A DNA stretch of 29,798 nt from JAYODZ01 sp965660195 (GTDB taxonomy: Bacteria; Pseudomonadota; Alphaproteobacteria; RS24): assembly GCA_965660195.1 (NCBI GenBank), contig CBFHZM010000018.1:1-29798 (forward strand). Reading direction: 5' to 3'. The position numbers and the translations under genes were made by a program. This document shows positions 1-7,758 of this stretch, one piece after another (position 1 is the stretch's first letter; each line of letters begins with the position of its first letter). The notes under the pieces were generated by a model. That model was not told the DNA's origin. It saw only the letters and a list, made by a program, of their open reading frames with translations, and did not search any database.

Positions 1-1
1 C

Positions 2-1219
2 CCGACAACCAATCGCGCAGGTGGTCTTGAGGCCATCGAGGATCCTGATAGCAAGCGCCAAATTGCTATGTTGGAGAGCAATTGCGCTGAATTTGGTGTG
101 CCGCATGTTGGCATGCACGATATCCGCCAAGGTATTGTGCACGTCACCGGACCGGAGCAGGGCTTTACGCTGCCTGGGCTGACTATTGTTTGTGGCGATA
201 GCCATACATCGACCCATGGTGCCTTTGGCGCTCTGGCGCACGGGATCGGCACCTCCGAAGTCGAACATGTACTGGCGACGCAAACCCTGATCCAACGCAA
301 GGCGAAAAATTTCCGCATTAATGTTGTCGGTCAGGCACCAGCGCATTTGACGGCGAAAGATATCGCGCTCGCTATTATTGGCGAAATTGGTACCGCCGGT
401 GGTACGGGCTCGGTGTTGGAATATGCGGGCCCGGCAATCGAAGCCCTGAGCATGGAAGGTCGGATGACCTTGTGTAATATGTCGATCGAAGCGGGCGCGC
501 GCGCCGGTTTGATCGCTCCCGATGAGAAAACCTTTGCCTATTTGAAAGGCCGGCCGATGGCACCCGAAGGCGCCGACTGGGACGCTGCTGTTGACTATTG
601 GCGAACCCTGACCTCGGATGCCGATGCCGTGTTTGACCGTGAAATTACCATCGATGCCGCTAATTTGCCGCCGTTGGTGACGTGGGGCACGAGTCCGCAA
701 GATGTGATCTCGATCAATGGCACCATCCCTGACCCAGCTGTTTTGACGGATGAGGGCCGCCGCACAGCAATGCAACGGGCGCTGAGCTATATGGGGCTAA
801 CCCCTGGCACGCCGATGGAAGACGTCAAGATCGACCGCGTCTTTATTGGCTCTTGCACCAATAGCCGGATTGAAGATTTGCGCGCCGCGGCCGACTATGC
901 ACGCGGTCGCAAAGTTGCGGCGCATGTCAGCGCCATGGTGGTGCCCGGATCGGGCCTCGTGAAAGAACAAGCCGAAGCCGAGGGACTTGATAAAATTTTT
1001 ATCGAAGCTGGCTTTGAATGGCGCGAGCCTGGCTGTTCTATGTGCTTGGCGATGAACCCTGACAAGCTCGAGCCTGGTGAGCGTTGCGCTTCGACCTCGA
1101 ACCGTAATTTCGAAGGTCGTCAAGGGCGTAATGGGCGCACGCATTTGGTGTCGCCGCAAATGGCGGCTGCAGCCGCAGTTGCGGGTCACTTCATCGATAT
1201 TCGCAAAGTGGAGGTCTAA
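2..1219 (+). CDS. leuC: 3-isopropylmalate dehydratase large subunit (5'-truncated by window edge)
   Basis: Large subunit of isopropylmalate isomerase, an aconitase-family 4Fe-4S enzyme that converts 2-isopropylmalate to 3-isopropylmalate in leucine biosynthesis, working with LeuD. The reading frame is already open at base 2 and encodes family sequence ahead of the first in-frame ATG at base 68, so that ATG is internal. By comparison with the 466-residue E. coli protein, roughly 64 N-terminal residues lie outside the window. Visible motifs are GPEQG, VCGDSHTSTHGAFGALA and GTSEVEHVLATQTL. The three cluster-ligand cysteines are the one in GSCTNSR (codon at 854) and the pair in PGCSMCLAMNPD (codons at 1034 and 1043), followed by STSNRNFEGRQG. 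leuD starts 4 bases after the stop, so the two subunits are probably co-translated. Identity is certain; only the start is missing. Confidence 0.97.
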   Translation, partial: PTTNRAGGLEAIEDPDSKRQIAMLESNCAEFGVPHVGMHDIRQGIVHVTGPEQGFTLPGLTIVCGDSHTSTHGAFGALAHGIGTSEVEHVLATQTLIQRKAKNFRINVVGQAPAHLTAKDIALAIIGEIGTAGGTGSVLEYAGPAIEALSMEGRMTLCNMSIEAGARAGLIAPDEKTFAYLKGRPMAPEGADWDAAVDYWRTLTSDADAVFDREITIDAANLPPLVTWGTSPQDVISINGTIPDPAVLTDEGRRTAMQRALSYMGLTPGTPMEDVKIDRVFIGSCTNSRIEDLRAAADYARGRKVAAHVSAMVVPGSGLVKEQAEAEGLDKIFIEAGFEWREPGCSMCLAMNPDKLEPGERCASTSNRNFEGRQGRNGRTHLVSPQMAAAAAVAGHFIDIRKVEV

Positions 1220-1223
1220 GGCC

Positions 1224-1826
1224 ATGGATAAATTTACCACGTTGACTGCCGTTGCCGCGCCGATGCCGCTGATCAACATCGATACCGATATGATCATCCC
1301 AAAGCAATTTTTAAAAACCATTGCGCGCAGCGGACTAGGCCGCAACCTGTTTGATGAAATGCGCTACACGCAAGACGGATCCGAAGTTGCTGATTTCGTT
1401 CTCAACCGTGCGCCATACCGTGATGCGAAGATCATTGTCGCGGGCGATAATTTCGGGTGCGGTTCAAGCCGCGAGCATGCCCCGTGGGCGCTTTTAGATT
1501 TCGGTATTCGGGTGATTATTGCACCGAGTTTTGCTGATATATTCTTTAACAATTGCTTTAAAAACGGCATTTTGCCTATTCGTTTGCCAGAAGCTGAAGT
1601 CAATCGCCTGATGGCGCATGCTGAGAATGGCGAGAATGCAACGCTGACCGTTGATCTCGAAAACCAGACCATCTCGGGGCAAGAGGGCGACGCGATCGGG
1701 TTCGACGTCGACGCGTTCCGGAAATACTGCTTGATCGAGGGGCTGGATGATATTGGCTTGACCCTACAGAAGGCAGACAAAATTACCAGCTTTGAGGTTG
1801 ATCGCAATCGACTGCCTTGGTCGTAA
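1224..1826 (+). CDS. leuD: 3-isopropylmalate dehydratase small subunit
   Basis: Small (swivel-domain) subunit of isopropylmalate isomerase, partner of LeuC. The start chosen is the ATG at 1224, giving 200 residues, the usual length for the family. The frame stays open upstream to 1077, but that part lies inside leuC and would add a tail unlike LeuD. The protein begins MDKFTTLTAVAAPMPLINIDTD, which matches LeuD N-termini, and carries the substrate-binding signature DNFGCGSSREHAPWAL near residues 75-90, then IIAPSFADIFFNNCFKNGILPI. The purine-rich GGAGG just before the leuC stop (1210-1214) is a good ribosome-binding site. It sits between leuC and leuB in an apparent leuCDB-asd operon. Confidence 0.97.
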   Translation: MDKFTTLTAVAAPMPLINIDTDMIIPKQFLKTIARSGLGRNLFDEMRYTQDGSEVADFVLNRAPYRDAKIIVAGDNFGCGSSREHAPWALLDFGIRVIIAPSFADIFFNNCFKNGILPIRLPEAEVNRLMAHAENGENATLTVDLENQTISGQEGDAIGFDVDAFRKYCLIEGLDDIGLTLQKADKITSFEVDRNRLPWS

Positions 1827-1861
1827 GACTGTTCTAAACCGAGTAAAAAGAGTCACACAAA

Positions 1862-2962
1862 ATGGAAAAAATACTGATCTTAGCTGGCGACGGCATCGGC
1901 CCCGAAGTCATGGGACAAGTGCGCCGCATCATTGACTGGTATGGTGCCGAGCGCGGCTTTAAGGCTGAGATCGAAGAAGATCTCGTCGGCGGCTGTGCTT
2001 ATGATGCGCATGGTCAAGCGGTATCGGATGCAACGATGGATCTCGCCATGGCGGCAGATGTCGTATTGCTTGGCGCCGTCGGTGGGCCGAAATGGGATAA
2101 TGTCGGCTATGATGTGCGCCCCGAGGCGGGCCTGCTGCGCTTGCGTAAGGATCTTGAATTATTTGCCAATCTGCGTCCGGCTTTATGTTTTCCGGCATTG
2201 GCAGATGCTTCGAGCTTGAAGCGCGAGGTCATTGAGGGGCTGGACATTATGATTGTCCGCGAATTGACGGGCGGCGTTTACTTCGGTGAGCCGCGCGGCA
2301 TTCACGATCTCGGCAATGGTCAACGCCGCGGCGTCAATACGCAAGCCTATGAAACGTATGAGATCGAGCGGGTCGCTCGGGTTGCCGCAGATCTCGCCAT
2401 GAAGCGCGATAAACGCCTCATGTCGGTTGAAAAACGTAATGTCATGGAAACAGGCCTAATGTGGAACGAGGACGTCACCCGCGTGGTAACGGCCGAATAC
2501 CCTGAGATTAAATTGGAGCATATGCTAGCTGATAACTGCGCCATGCAATTGGTCCGGACACCGAAGCAATTCGATGTGATTGTGACCGATAATTTGTTTG
2601 GCGATATTCTATCGGATATCGCGGCGATGTTGACAGGCTCTTTGGGTATGTTGCCATCAGCGTCGCTCGGCGCGGCGACCGCGGACCGGCGGGCGCGGGG
2701 CATGTATGAACCCGTGCATGGTTCGGCGCCAGATATAGCTGGGCAGAATCTCGCCAATCCGATTGCCTCCATCCTGTCCTTTGCGATGGCACTTCGCTAT
2801 ACCTTTGAGCGTGGCGAGGATGCGGATCTGCTGGAGAAAGCCGTGTCAAATGTGCTCGACAGTGGCATCAGAACTGGCGACATCATGCAAGCGGGCATGA
2901 CAAAAGTCTCGACGACCGGCATGGGTGATGCCGTGCTCGAGCAACTCAACGCGCTCAATTAA
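1862..2962 (+). CDS. leuB: 3-isopropylmalate dehydrogenase
   Basis: NAD-dependent oxidative decarboxylation of 3-isopropylmalate to 2-oxoisocaproate (4-methyl-2-oxopentanoate), the penultimate step of leucine synthesis, in the cytoplasm. The 366-residue product is full length for the beta-decarboxylating dehydrogenase family. It opens with the typical ILILAGDGIGPEV and carries RELTGGVYFGEPRG, the metal/substrate loop DNLFGDILSD, GSLGMLPSASLG, and the NAD-binding segment EPVHGSAPDIAGQNLANP. It follows leuD after 35 bases, where the only Shine-Dalgarno-like sequence is a weak AAAGAG. asd follows 12 bases later, in agreement with the leuC-leuD-leuB-asd order common in alphaproteobacteria. Confidence 0.97.
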   Translation: MEKILILAGDGIGPEVMGQVRRIIDWYGAERGFKAEIEEDLVGGCAYDAHGQAVSDATMDLAMAADVVLLGAVGGPKWDNVGYDVRPEAGLLRLRKDLELFANLRPALCFPALADASSLKREVIEGLDIMIVRELTGGVYFGEPRGIHDLGNGQRRGVNTQAYETYEIERVARVAADLAMKRDKRLMSVEKRNVMETGLMWNEDVTRVVTAEYPEIKLEHMLADNCAMQLVRTPKQFDVIVTDNLFGDILSDIAAMLTGSLGMLPSASLGAATADRRARGMYEPVHGSAPDIAGQNLANPIASILSFAMALRYTFERGEDADLLEKAVSNVLDSGIRTGDIMQAGMTKVSTTGMGDAVLEQLNALN

Positions 2963-2974
2963 GGAGACGGGACA

Positions 2975-4006
2975 ATGTCTTATGTTGTAGCTGTGGCTGG
3001 CGCGACCGGTAATGTTGGTCGCGAGATGCTGAATATTCTCGACGAGCGCAAGTTTCCGATTTCGCGTCTGGATGTTCTCGCTTCGCGCCGGTCGCAAGGC
3101 CGCAAGGTCAGTTTCGGCGACAAAACCCTGTCGATACAGGCGCTCGAGAATTATGATTTCTCGCAAGCCGATATTGCTCTGTTTGCCTGTGGTTCTGGTC
3201 CAACGCGCGAATTCGCACCCAAGGCAGCGGCCGCGGGTTGCGTTGTCATCGACAATAGCTCTTTGTTCCGGATGGAACCTGATGTGCCGCTGATCGTGCC
3301 CGAGGTTAATGTCGAAGATCTCGCGGGCTATACGCAACGCAATATTATTGCCAATCCGAATTGTTCAACGGCGCAGCTTCTCGTGGCGCTGAAGCCTTTG
3401 CATGATGCTGCCACCATTAAGCGGATTGTTATCTCGACCTATCAGTCCGTGTCGGGCAAGGGCAAAGACGCGATGGACGAGCTGTTCAACCAAACGCGCG
3501 CTATTTTCGTCAATGACCCGATTGTCAAAGAGCAGTTCACGAAACAGATTGCATTTAACGTCATTCCGCATTGCGACGACTTTGTCGATGATGGTTACAC
3601 CAAAGAAGAGACAAAGCTGGTCAATGAGACCAAGAAAATGCTCGACGATAAAATCGCCGTGACTGCGACTTGCGTTCGCGTGCCGGTCTTTGTCGGCCAT
3701 AGCGAGGCGGTCAATATTGAATTTGAAAAACCTCTCTCGGACACGCAAGCACGCAATATATTGCGCGAAGCGCCGGGGGTTCTGGTGATCGATAAGCGCG
3801 AAGACGAAGGCTATATTACGCCTGTCGAATGCGTCGGTGATTATGCCACCTTTATTTCGCGGATCCGACCTGACCGTACGGTTGAGAACGGCCTGAATAT
3901 TTGGGTGGTGTCGGATAATTTACGCAAAGGTGCGGCGCTGAACGCTGTTCAAATTGCAGAAGAATTGACCACGCGCTACATCACCAAAAGCCGCACTACC
4001 GTCTAA
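2975..4006 (+). CDS. asd: aspartate-semialdehyde dehydrogenase
   Basis: NADPH-dependent reduction of aspartyl-phosphate to aspartate semialdehyde, the branch point to lysine/diaminopimelate, threonine and methionine. The product has 343 residues. The N-terminal nucleotide-binding motif GATGNVG lies at residues 9-15 and the catalytic cysteine is Cys130 in NPNCST. STYQSVSGKGKDAMDEL and the later CVRVPVFVGHSEAVNIEFE are characteristic of the family. An AAGGAG lies 8 bases ahead of the ATG. It is the last gene of the leu run; the next gene, the pyridoxal kinase, is convergent with only 16 bases between the stops. No hairpin plus T-tract terminator is visible in that gap. Confidence 0.96.
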   Translation: MSYVVAVAGATGNVGREMLNILDERKFPISRLDVLASRRSQGRKVSFGDKTLSIQALENYDFSQADIALFACGSGPTREFAPKAAAAGCVVIDNSSLFRMEPDVPLIVPEVNVEDLAGYTQRNIIANPNCSTAQLLVALKPLHDAATIKRIVISTYQSVSGKGKDAMDELFNQTRAIFVNDPIVKEQFTKQIAFNVIPHCDDFVDDGYTKEETKLVNETKKMLDDKIAVTATCVRVPVFVGHSEAVNIEFEKPLSDTQARNILREAPGVLVIDKREDEGYITPVECVGDYATFISRIRPDRTVENGLNIWVVSDNLRKGAALNAVQIAEELTTRYITKSRTTV

Positions 4007-4022
4007 CGGCTGATCCGTCTCT

Positions 4023-4835
4023 TTATAGAATTTCTTCGGTCGCCGCAGGCGCCAGGCAGATCGGTTGTGTGCTGAGCTGGCCATTGACGCTCGCTTGCAC
4101 GGCCAACTGCGCCATGGTGGCCGTTGCGACGCCCAAGGCTGCCGGTTGATCGAGCAGTCGCAAGCCGAGATAAAGGCCAGAAAATGTATCTCCCATGCCA
4201 TGAATATGCCGCGGCTCGCAGGCGGTTTCACAGCGTAGGGTTTGATCGGGCGTAACCGCCAGGGTGGCAATGCGCCCCGCGGGCGCGGGGGTTGAGGTAA
4301 CAATCACTTCGCGACAGGCAAGCCCTTTCGCCGCAGCGATAATCTCGGCATCTGTCTCCGCATGGGTGTTGCCCAGCCATTGCAACTCGAACAAGTTTGG
4401 CGTCGCCATGTCGGCGAGTGGTAGCAGGGTCTGGCCAATGGCTTGCGCCACCACCTCGTTGACGTAGAGGCGCCCGCGATCGCCGCAAACTGGATCGCAG
4501 AGATAAATCGAATTTGATTGTTCCGCTTTGCAGCGACGCACAAAATCAGCCACGGCTTCAACATGAGCGAGGCTCGGCATGTAGCCGCTAACAATAACCG
4601 GCGGTACCCCTGCCGCATCGTTCAACCACGCCAACATTTCACGCAAGCGATCTGCAGGAATGTCTAATTGCGCCGGTGGATCTTGTTCTGGATAAGCTCC
4701 AGGATGCGTTGCGAGCAGGATCGTGGGGCAGGCATAACTCTCAAGGCCGAGGCAGCGCAGTGCCGGCGTTATGGCATTCAAGCCCACTTGGCCATACATT
4801 ACTTGGCTTGAAATCGCGCATATGATTTTTTCCAT
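4023..4835 (-). CDS. pdxY: pyridoxal kinase, PdxY-like
   Basis: ATP-dependent phosphorylation of pyridoxal to pyridoxal 5'-phosphate in B6 salvage (ribokinase/PfkB-like superfamily). The 270-residue product begins MEKIICAISSQVMYGQVGLNA, matching the PdxY/PdxK opening (SHVVYGHAGNSA in E. coli PdxY). It has SGYMPSLAHVE, the phosphate/metal segment CDPVCGDRGRLYV (residues 113-125), TPNLFEL (145-151), and the catalytic-base/anion-hole motif GMGDTFSG (residues 213-220, with Asp216 as the likely base). The methionine in GMGD replaces the more usual GTGD/GVGD. An AGGACAAGG lies ahead of the ATG on this strand. It is transcribed alone, divergent from the malyl-CoA gene (63 bases between starts). Assignment to the family is secure; PdxY versus PdxK substrate preference is inferred. 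Confidence 0.85.
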   Translation of the reverse strand: MEKIICAISSQVMYGQVGLNAITPALRCLGLESYACPTILLATHPGAYPEQDPPAQLDIPADRLREMLAWLNDAAGVPPVIVSGYMPSLAHVEAVADFVRRCKAEQSNSIYLCDPVCGDRGRLYVNEVVAQAIGQTLLPLADMATPNLFELQWLGNTHAETDAEIIAAAKGLACREVIVTSTPAPAGRIATLAVTPDQTLRCETACEPRHIHGMGDTFSGLYLGLRLLDQPAALGVATATMAQLAVQASVNGQLSTQPICLAPAATEEIL

Positions 4836-4838
4836 CTA

Positions 4839-4868
4839 GGCCTTGTCCTACTCGGCGATGTCTATAAT
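4839..4868 (+). promoter_or_regulatory. candidate promoter for the malyl-CoA / mesaconyl-CoA gene pair
   Basis: A perfect -10 hexamer TATAAT occurs at 4863-4868, 30 bases before the ATG at 4899. The -35 element is poor: GGCCTT at 4839-4844 gives an 18-base spacer, while TTGTCC at 4843-4848 resembles consensus better but gives a short 14-base spacer. The region is the divergent gap with pdxY, so a promoter is expected here. Only the -10 element is convincing. Confidence 0.35.
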
Positions 4869-4898
4869 CTTGGCCATCATTAGCATGGAACATAAAAA

Positions 4899-5780
4899 AT
4901 GCCTGCAGAAAAAACCAGTGTGATCCGCCCGCGCCGTTCGGTGCTCTATATGCCCGGCGCCAATCAGCGGGCTTTAGAAAAAGCGCGGGACCTCGCGGCG
5001 GATGCTTTGATCTTGGATCTGGAAGACGCCGTTGCCCCGGACGCGAAAGATCACGCGCGGGCACAGGTGGCCGATGCCGTCAGGCAAGGGGGGTATGGCC
5101 TTCGGGAAGTGATTGTGCGGATCAACGCACTGGACACCCCTTGGGGGCAAGATGATCTGGCGGCCTGTCTTGCTTGTGCCCCAGATGCGGTGCTTCTCCC
5201 CAAGGTTAATCGGCCAGAAGATATGGCCGCCGTTTCAGCTGTTTTGCCGCCACAAACAGCGCTGTGGATTATGGTTGAGACGCCGCAGGCGATTTTTGAT
5301 ATTGCGGCAATCGCGGCAGCGGGGGCAGAAAACCGCCTCGCATGTATGGTGATGGGGACCAATGACTTGCTTAAGGACATGCAGGCCAGCTCGATGGATG
5401 GGCGCCCGAACTTACTCGCGGCGCTGAGCCTGACCGTGTTGGCGGCGCGGCAGAATGGGGTTGCGGTTCTTGATGGCGTTTATAATGCCCTTGATGATGC
5501 TGTGGGTCTGGAAGCTGAAGCGACCCAAGGACGTCATTTTGGTTTTGACGGCAAGACTTTGATCCATCCCAATCAAATCGAGATTGCAAATCGTGTGTTT
5601 GCCCCATCAATACCAGAGCAAGAGCAAGCCCGCGCTATCGTAGAGACTTTCGAGGCGTCTGAAAATGCAGGCAAAGGAGTGTTGCAGGTTAACGGAAAAA
5701 TGGTGGAGTTGTTGCACTATCAAACGGCGCAGCGAACCTTGGCCTTGGTCGCGGCGATCAGGGCACGCGAGGGCGAATGA
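4899..5780 (+). CDS. mcl2: CitE-like CoA-ester lyase, probable (3S)-malyl-CoA thioesterase
   Basis: Member of the HpcH/HpaI aldolase / citrate-lyase-beta superfamily (TIM barrel, Mg-dependent). Motifs in order: RRSVLYMPG (12-20, CoA contact), LDLEDAVAP (39-47, acidic metal/substrate site), VRINALDTPWG, LPKVNRPED, IMVETPQA (metal-binding Glu), MVMGTNDLLKDM, and GFDGKTLIHPNQI. At 293 residues it is shorter than typical L-malyl-CoA/beta-methylmalyl-CoA lyase (Mcl1, about 318) and close to Mcl2, the (3S)-malyl-CoA thioesterase. The stop overlaps the start of the mesaconyl-CoA hydratase gene (ATGA, 4 bases), so both are translationally coupled. From memory, Rhodobacter sphaeroides also keeps mcl2 and mch beside sdh, which supports this choice. 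Lyase versus thioesterase activity cannot be decided from sequence alone; a citramalyl-CoA lyase is the main alternative. Confidence 0.72.
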   Translation: MPAEKTSVIRPRRSVLYMPGANQRALEKARDLAADALILDLEDAVAPDAKDHARAQVADAVRQGGYGLREVIVRINALDTPWGQDDLAACLACAPDAVLLPKVNRPEDMAAVSAVLPPQTALWIMVETPQAIFDIAAIAAAGAENRLACMVMGTNDLLKDMQASSMDGRPNLLAALSLTVLAARQNGVAVLDGVYNALDDAVGLEAEATQGRHFGFDGKTLIHPNQIEIANRVFAPSIPEQEQARAIVETFEASENAGKGVLQVNGKMVELLHYQTAQRTLALVAAIRAREGE

Positions 5781-6805
5781 GCGCGGGGCGGTTTTTTGAG
5801 GATTTTCAGCTTGGCGAGCAACTGGTTCACGCCACACCGCGCACCGTCAGCGAAGGCGACGTCGCTTTTTACCAAGCACTTTATGGTAGCCGGTTTTTAC
5901 CACAATCGAGCCGGCCTGCCGCATGCGCCATGGGATACAAGGACCGACCGCTCGATGATTGGTTGGTGTTTCATTTGGTTTTTGGCAAATCGGTTCCTGA
6001 CCTTTCGATCAACGCCGTCGCCAATTTGGGTTATGCCGAAGGGCGGTTTCTCGCTCCCGTCTATTGTGGCGATACGCTGTCGGCCGTTTCAACGATAATA
6101 GGACTGCGGCAAACCGGGGCGGGAGACGCCGGTTTGGTTTATGCCCGCACCGAGGGGTTTAACCAAGACGGCCTTCTAGTGCTGAGCTATTGTCGATGGG
6201 TGATGGTACGCAAAGCCAATCCCGCGCTTCCCGCGCCCGAAACGGTGGTGCCGGATTTGGCCGCTGCGGTGGCGGCAGAAGATTTGGTCGCGCCGCCGCG
6301 CAATTTTGCGACTTTCGATCCTGCCCTAGCAGGTGGCCAGGCCTATTGGGACGATATCGCCGTCGGCCAAGTCTTCGACCATAAAGATGGCACGACAATA
6401 GAGGATGCCGAGCATATGCTTGCGACCCGCCTCTATCAGAATACGGCGCGCGTGCATTTTGATGGCCAAAACCAGGCGGCGACGCGCTTTGGCAAACGGC
6501 TAGTTTATGGCGGCCACATTATCTCTCATGCCCGTAGTATGAGTTTTAATGGTCTCGCCAACGGGTTTGCGATTGCTGCCCTCAATGGCGGCAAACATAG
6601 AGCCCCTTGTTTTGCGGGCGATACGATATACGCCGCCAGCCACATTCTCGATAAACAGCCTTGTACTGGTCGCAACGATATTGGCGCCCTGCGGGTGCAA
6701 CAATTTGTCTCAAAAAACCAGAATCTCAACGATATTCAAGATATGGACGACAACCCCAATATCGTGCTCGAGCTGGATTTTTGGTTGTGGATGCCGCGTC
6801 GCTAG
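5777..6805 (+). CDS. mch: mesaconyl-CoA hydratase (beta-methylmalyl-CoA dehydratase), double MaoC/hotdog
   Basis: Reversible hydration of mesaconyl-C1-CoA to (2R,3S)-beta-methylmalyl-CoA in the ethylmalonyl-CoA pathway of acetyl-CoA assimilation. The 342-residue product matches the known length of the Rhodobacter enzyme (about 343). It contains two hotdog halves: residues about 5-150, opening GRFFEDFQLGEQLVHATPRTVSEGD, and about 185-340, opening AYWDDIAVGQVFDHKDGTTIEDAEHM. The second half carries the hydratase-like stretch VHFDGQNQAATRFGKRLVYG at 226-245, followed by GHIISHA. Its ATG overlaps the stop of the upstream lyase gene by four bases. The MaoC fold is certain; the specific substrate is inferred from length, the coupled CitE-like partner and the neighbouring sdh genes. 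Confidence 0.82.
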   Translation: MSAGRFFEDFQLGEQLVHATPRTVSEGDVAFYQALYGSRFLPQSSRPAACAMGYKDRPLDDWLVFHLVFGKSVPDLSINAVANLGYAEGRFLAPVYCGDTLSAVSTIIGLRQTGAGDAGLVYARTEGFNQDGLLVLSYCRWVMVRKANPALPAPETVVPDLAAAVAAEDLVAPPRNFATFDPALAGGQAYWDDIAVGQVFDHKDGTTIEDAEHMLATRLYQNTARVHFDGQNQAATRFGKRLVYGGHIISHARSMSFNGLANGFAIAALNGGKHRAPCFAGDTIYAASHILDKQPCTGRNDIGALRVQQFVSKNQNLNDIQDMDDNPNIVLELDFWLWMPRR

Positions 6806-6875
6806 ATGCGGGTTAATTTTCCTAGGCTTTTGGCTAGGCAGATTGCGTATTATTGTCTCGGGTGCGCGGCTTTGC

Positions 6876-6904
6876 TTGGCAGAGAGGCTTAGTTTCGCTA
6901 TATA
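6876..6904 (+). promoter_or_regulatory. sigma70-type promoter of sdhCDAB
   Basis: TTGGCA at 6876-6881, a 17-base spacer, then TATATA at 6899-6904: close to consensus with ideal spacing. Transcription would start near 6911, leaving a short leader of about 40 bases that contains a GAGGAGAGAG ribosome-binding site (6937-6946) ahead of the sdhC ATG. This is the best promoter match I found in the window. Confidence 0.65.
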
Positions 6905-6949
6905 AGCGGCACACTGTTGATCTGGCATTTTTGCCTGAGGAGAGAGATC

Positions 6950-7354
6950 ATGGCTCAGAACGGAAATGTGCAGCGCCCGCTTTCGCCGCATATTCAAATT
7001 TATCGCTGGACGCTGACAATGACCTTGTCGATCTTGCATCGTGCGACGGGCGTCGCGCTTTATGCGGGCACGGCTTTGCTGGCTTGGTGGCTTATCGCCG
7101 TCGCCACTGGTCCTGAAGCCTATGCACAGGTTCAAGCTGTATCGAGCCATTGGTTCGGTCGTCTGGTCCTGTTCGGCTACAGCTGGGCTTTGTTTCATCA
7201 TATGTTTGGCGGGCTTCGGCATTTTATCTGGGACACGGGGCGGGGTTTTGATTTGCCGACGGTTGAGCGTTTGGCTCGCCTCAGCGCGCTTTTGCCCTTG
7301 CTTTTGACCCTTGCAGCTTGGGTCGCGGCCTATAAATATTTGGGGGTATTGTGA
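6950..7354 (+). CDS. sdhC: succinate dehydrogenase cytochrome b556 subunit
   Basis: Membrane anchor of complex II that binds heme b and ubiquinone together with SdhD. The chosen start is the ATG at 6950, right after GAGGAGAGAG, giving 134 residues; the frame is open to 6917 but that start has no ribosome-binding site. The motif SILHRATG at 27-34 supplies Ser27 and Arg31, the quinone-site residues, and FHHMFGGLRH at 82-91 supplies His84, the expected axial heme ligand. Both fall at the same numbers as in E. coli SdhC. Three hydrophobic spans are visible, roughly 33-53, 71-93 and 108-130. The stop overlaps the start of sdhD by one base. Confidence 0.95.
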   Translation: MAQNGNVQRPLSPHIQIYRWTLTMTLSILHRATGVALYAGTALLAWWLIAVATGPEAYAQVQAVSSHWFGRLVLFGYSWALFHHMFGGLRHFIWDTGRGFDLPTVERLARLSALLPLLLTLAAWVAAYKYLGVL

Positions 7355-7728
7355 TGACTATGCGAACACCTCTGGCCCGCGTACGTGGCCTTGGATCCGC
7401 CAAAAAGGGCACCGAACATTTCTGGCTGCAGCGGGTTACAGCGCTAGCGAATATCCCCCTGACGATGTTTCTAATTGTATCCCTCGTTGTCCATGCCGGA
7501 AGCGATTTTGAGACCATGCGCGCTTATTTGGCGACGCCTTTGGTGAGTGTTGCCATGGTTCTTTTGATCATCAGCGCTGTCTGGCATATGCGCTTGGGTC
7601 TACAAGTGGTAATCGAGGATTACGTGCATAGCGAGGGCCGCAAGCTGCTCGCGATTATGATGAATAATTTTATCGCAATTATTATTGCGGTGAGCTGCCT
7701 GATGGCGATCTTGAAAATCGCCCTTTAG
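7354..7728 (+). CDS. sdhD: succinate dehydrogenase hydrophobic membrane anchor subunit
   Basis: Second membrane anchor of complex II. The likely start is the ATG at 7354, sharing its A with the sdhC stop (TGATG), with GGGGG 8 bases upstream. A GTG at 7351 and another ATG at 7360 (giving the common alphaproteobacterial opening MRTPLARVRGLGSAKKGTEHFW) are alternatives. From 7354 the protein has 124 residues. WHMRLGLQVVIEDYVH holds His78, Asp89 and Tyr90; the His-to-Asp spacing of 11 equals that in E. coli SdhD (His71, Asp82, Tyr83), where the Asp-Tyr pair lines the quinone site. Three hydrophobic helices are evident, about 28-48, 62-87 and 98-123. sdhA follows after 30 bases. Confidence 0.93.
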   Translation: MTMRTPLARVRGLGSAKKGTEHFWLQRVTALANIPLTMFLIVSLVVHAGSDFETMRAYLATPLVSVAMVLLIISAVWHMRLGLQVVIEDYVHSEGRKLLAIMMNNFIAIIIAVSCLMAILKIAL

Positions 7729-7758
7729 ATAACGCGCGACGCGCACAAGGAGTAACGC

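Noticed and set aside
797..1345. Long open frames antisense to leuC, and similar ones antisense to leuB, sdhA, mdh, odhB, priA and atpA
   Set aside because: They are shadows of strongly supported genes, with no recognisable domains or independent ribosome-binding sites.
6821..6838. Hairpin CCTAG/CTAGG 16 bases after the mch stop, considered as a terminator
   Set aside because: Only five base pairs, eight-base loop and no T-run after it.
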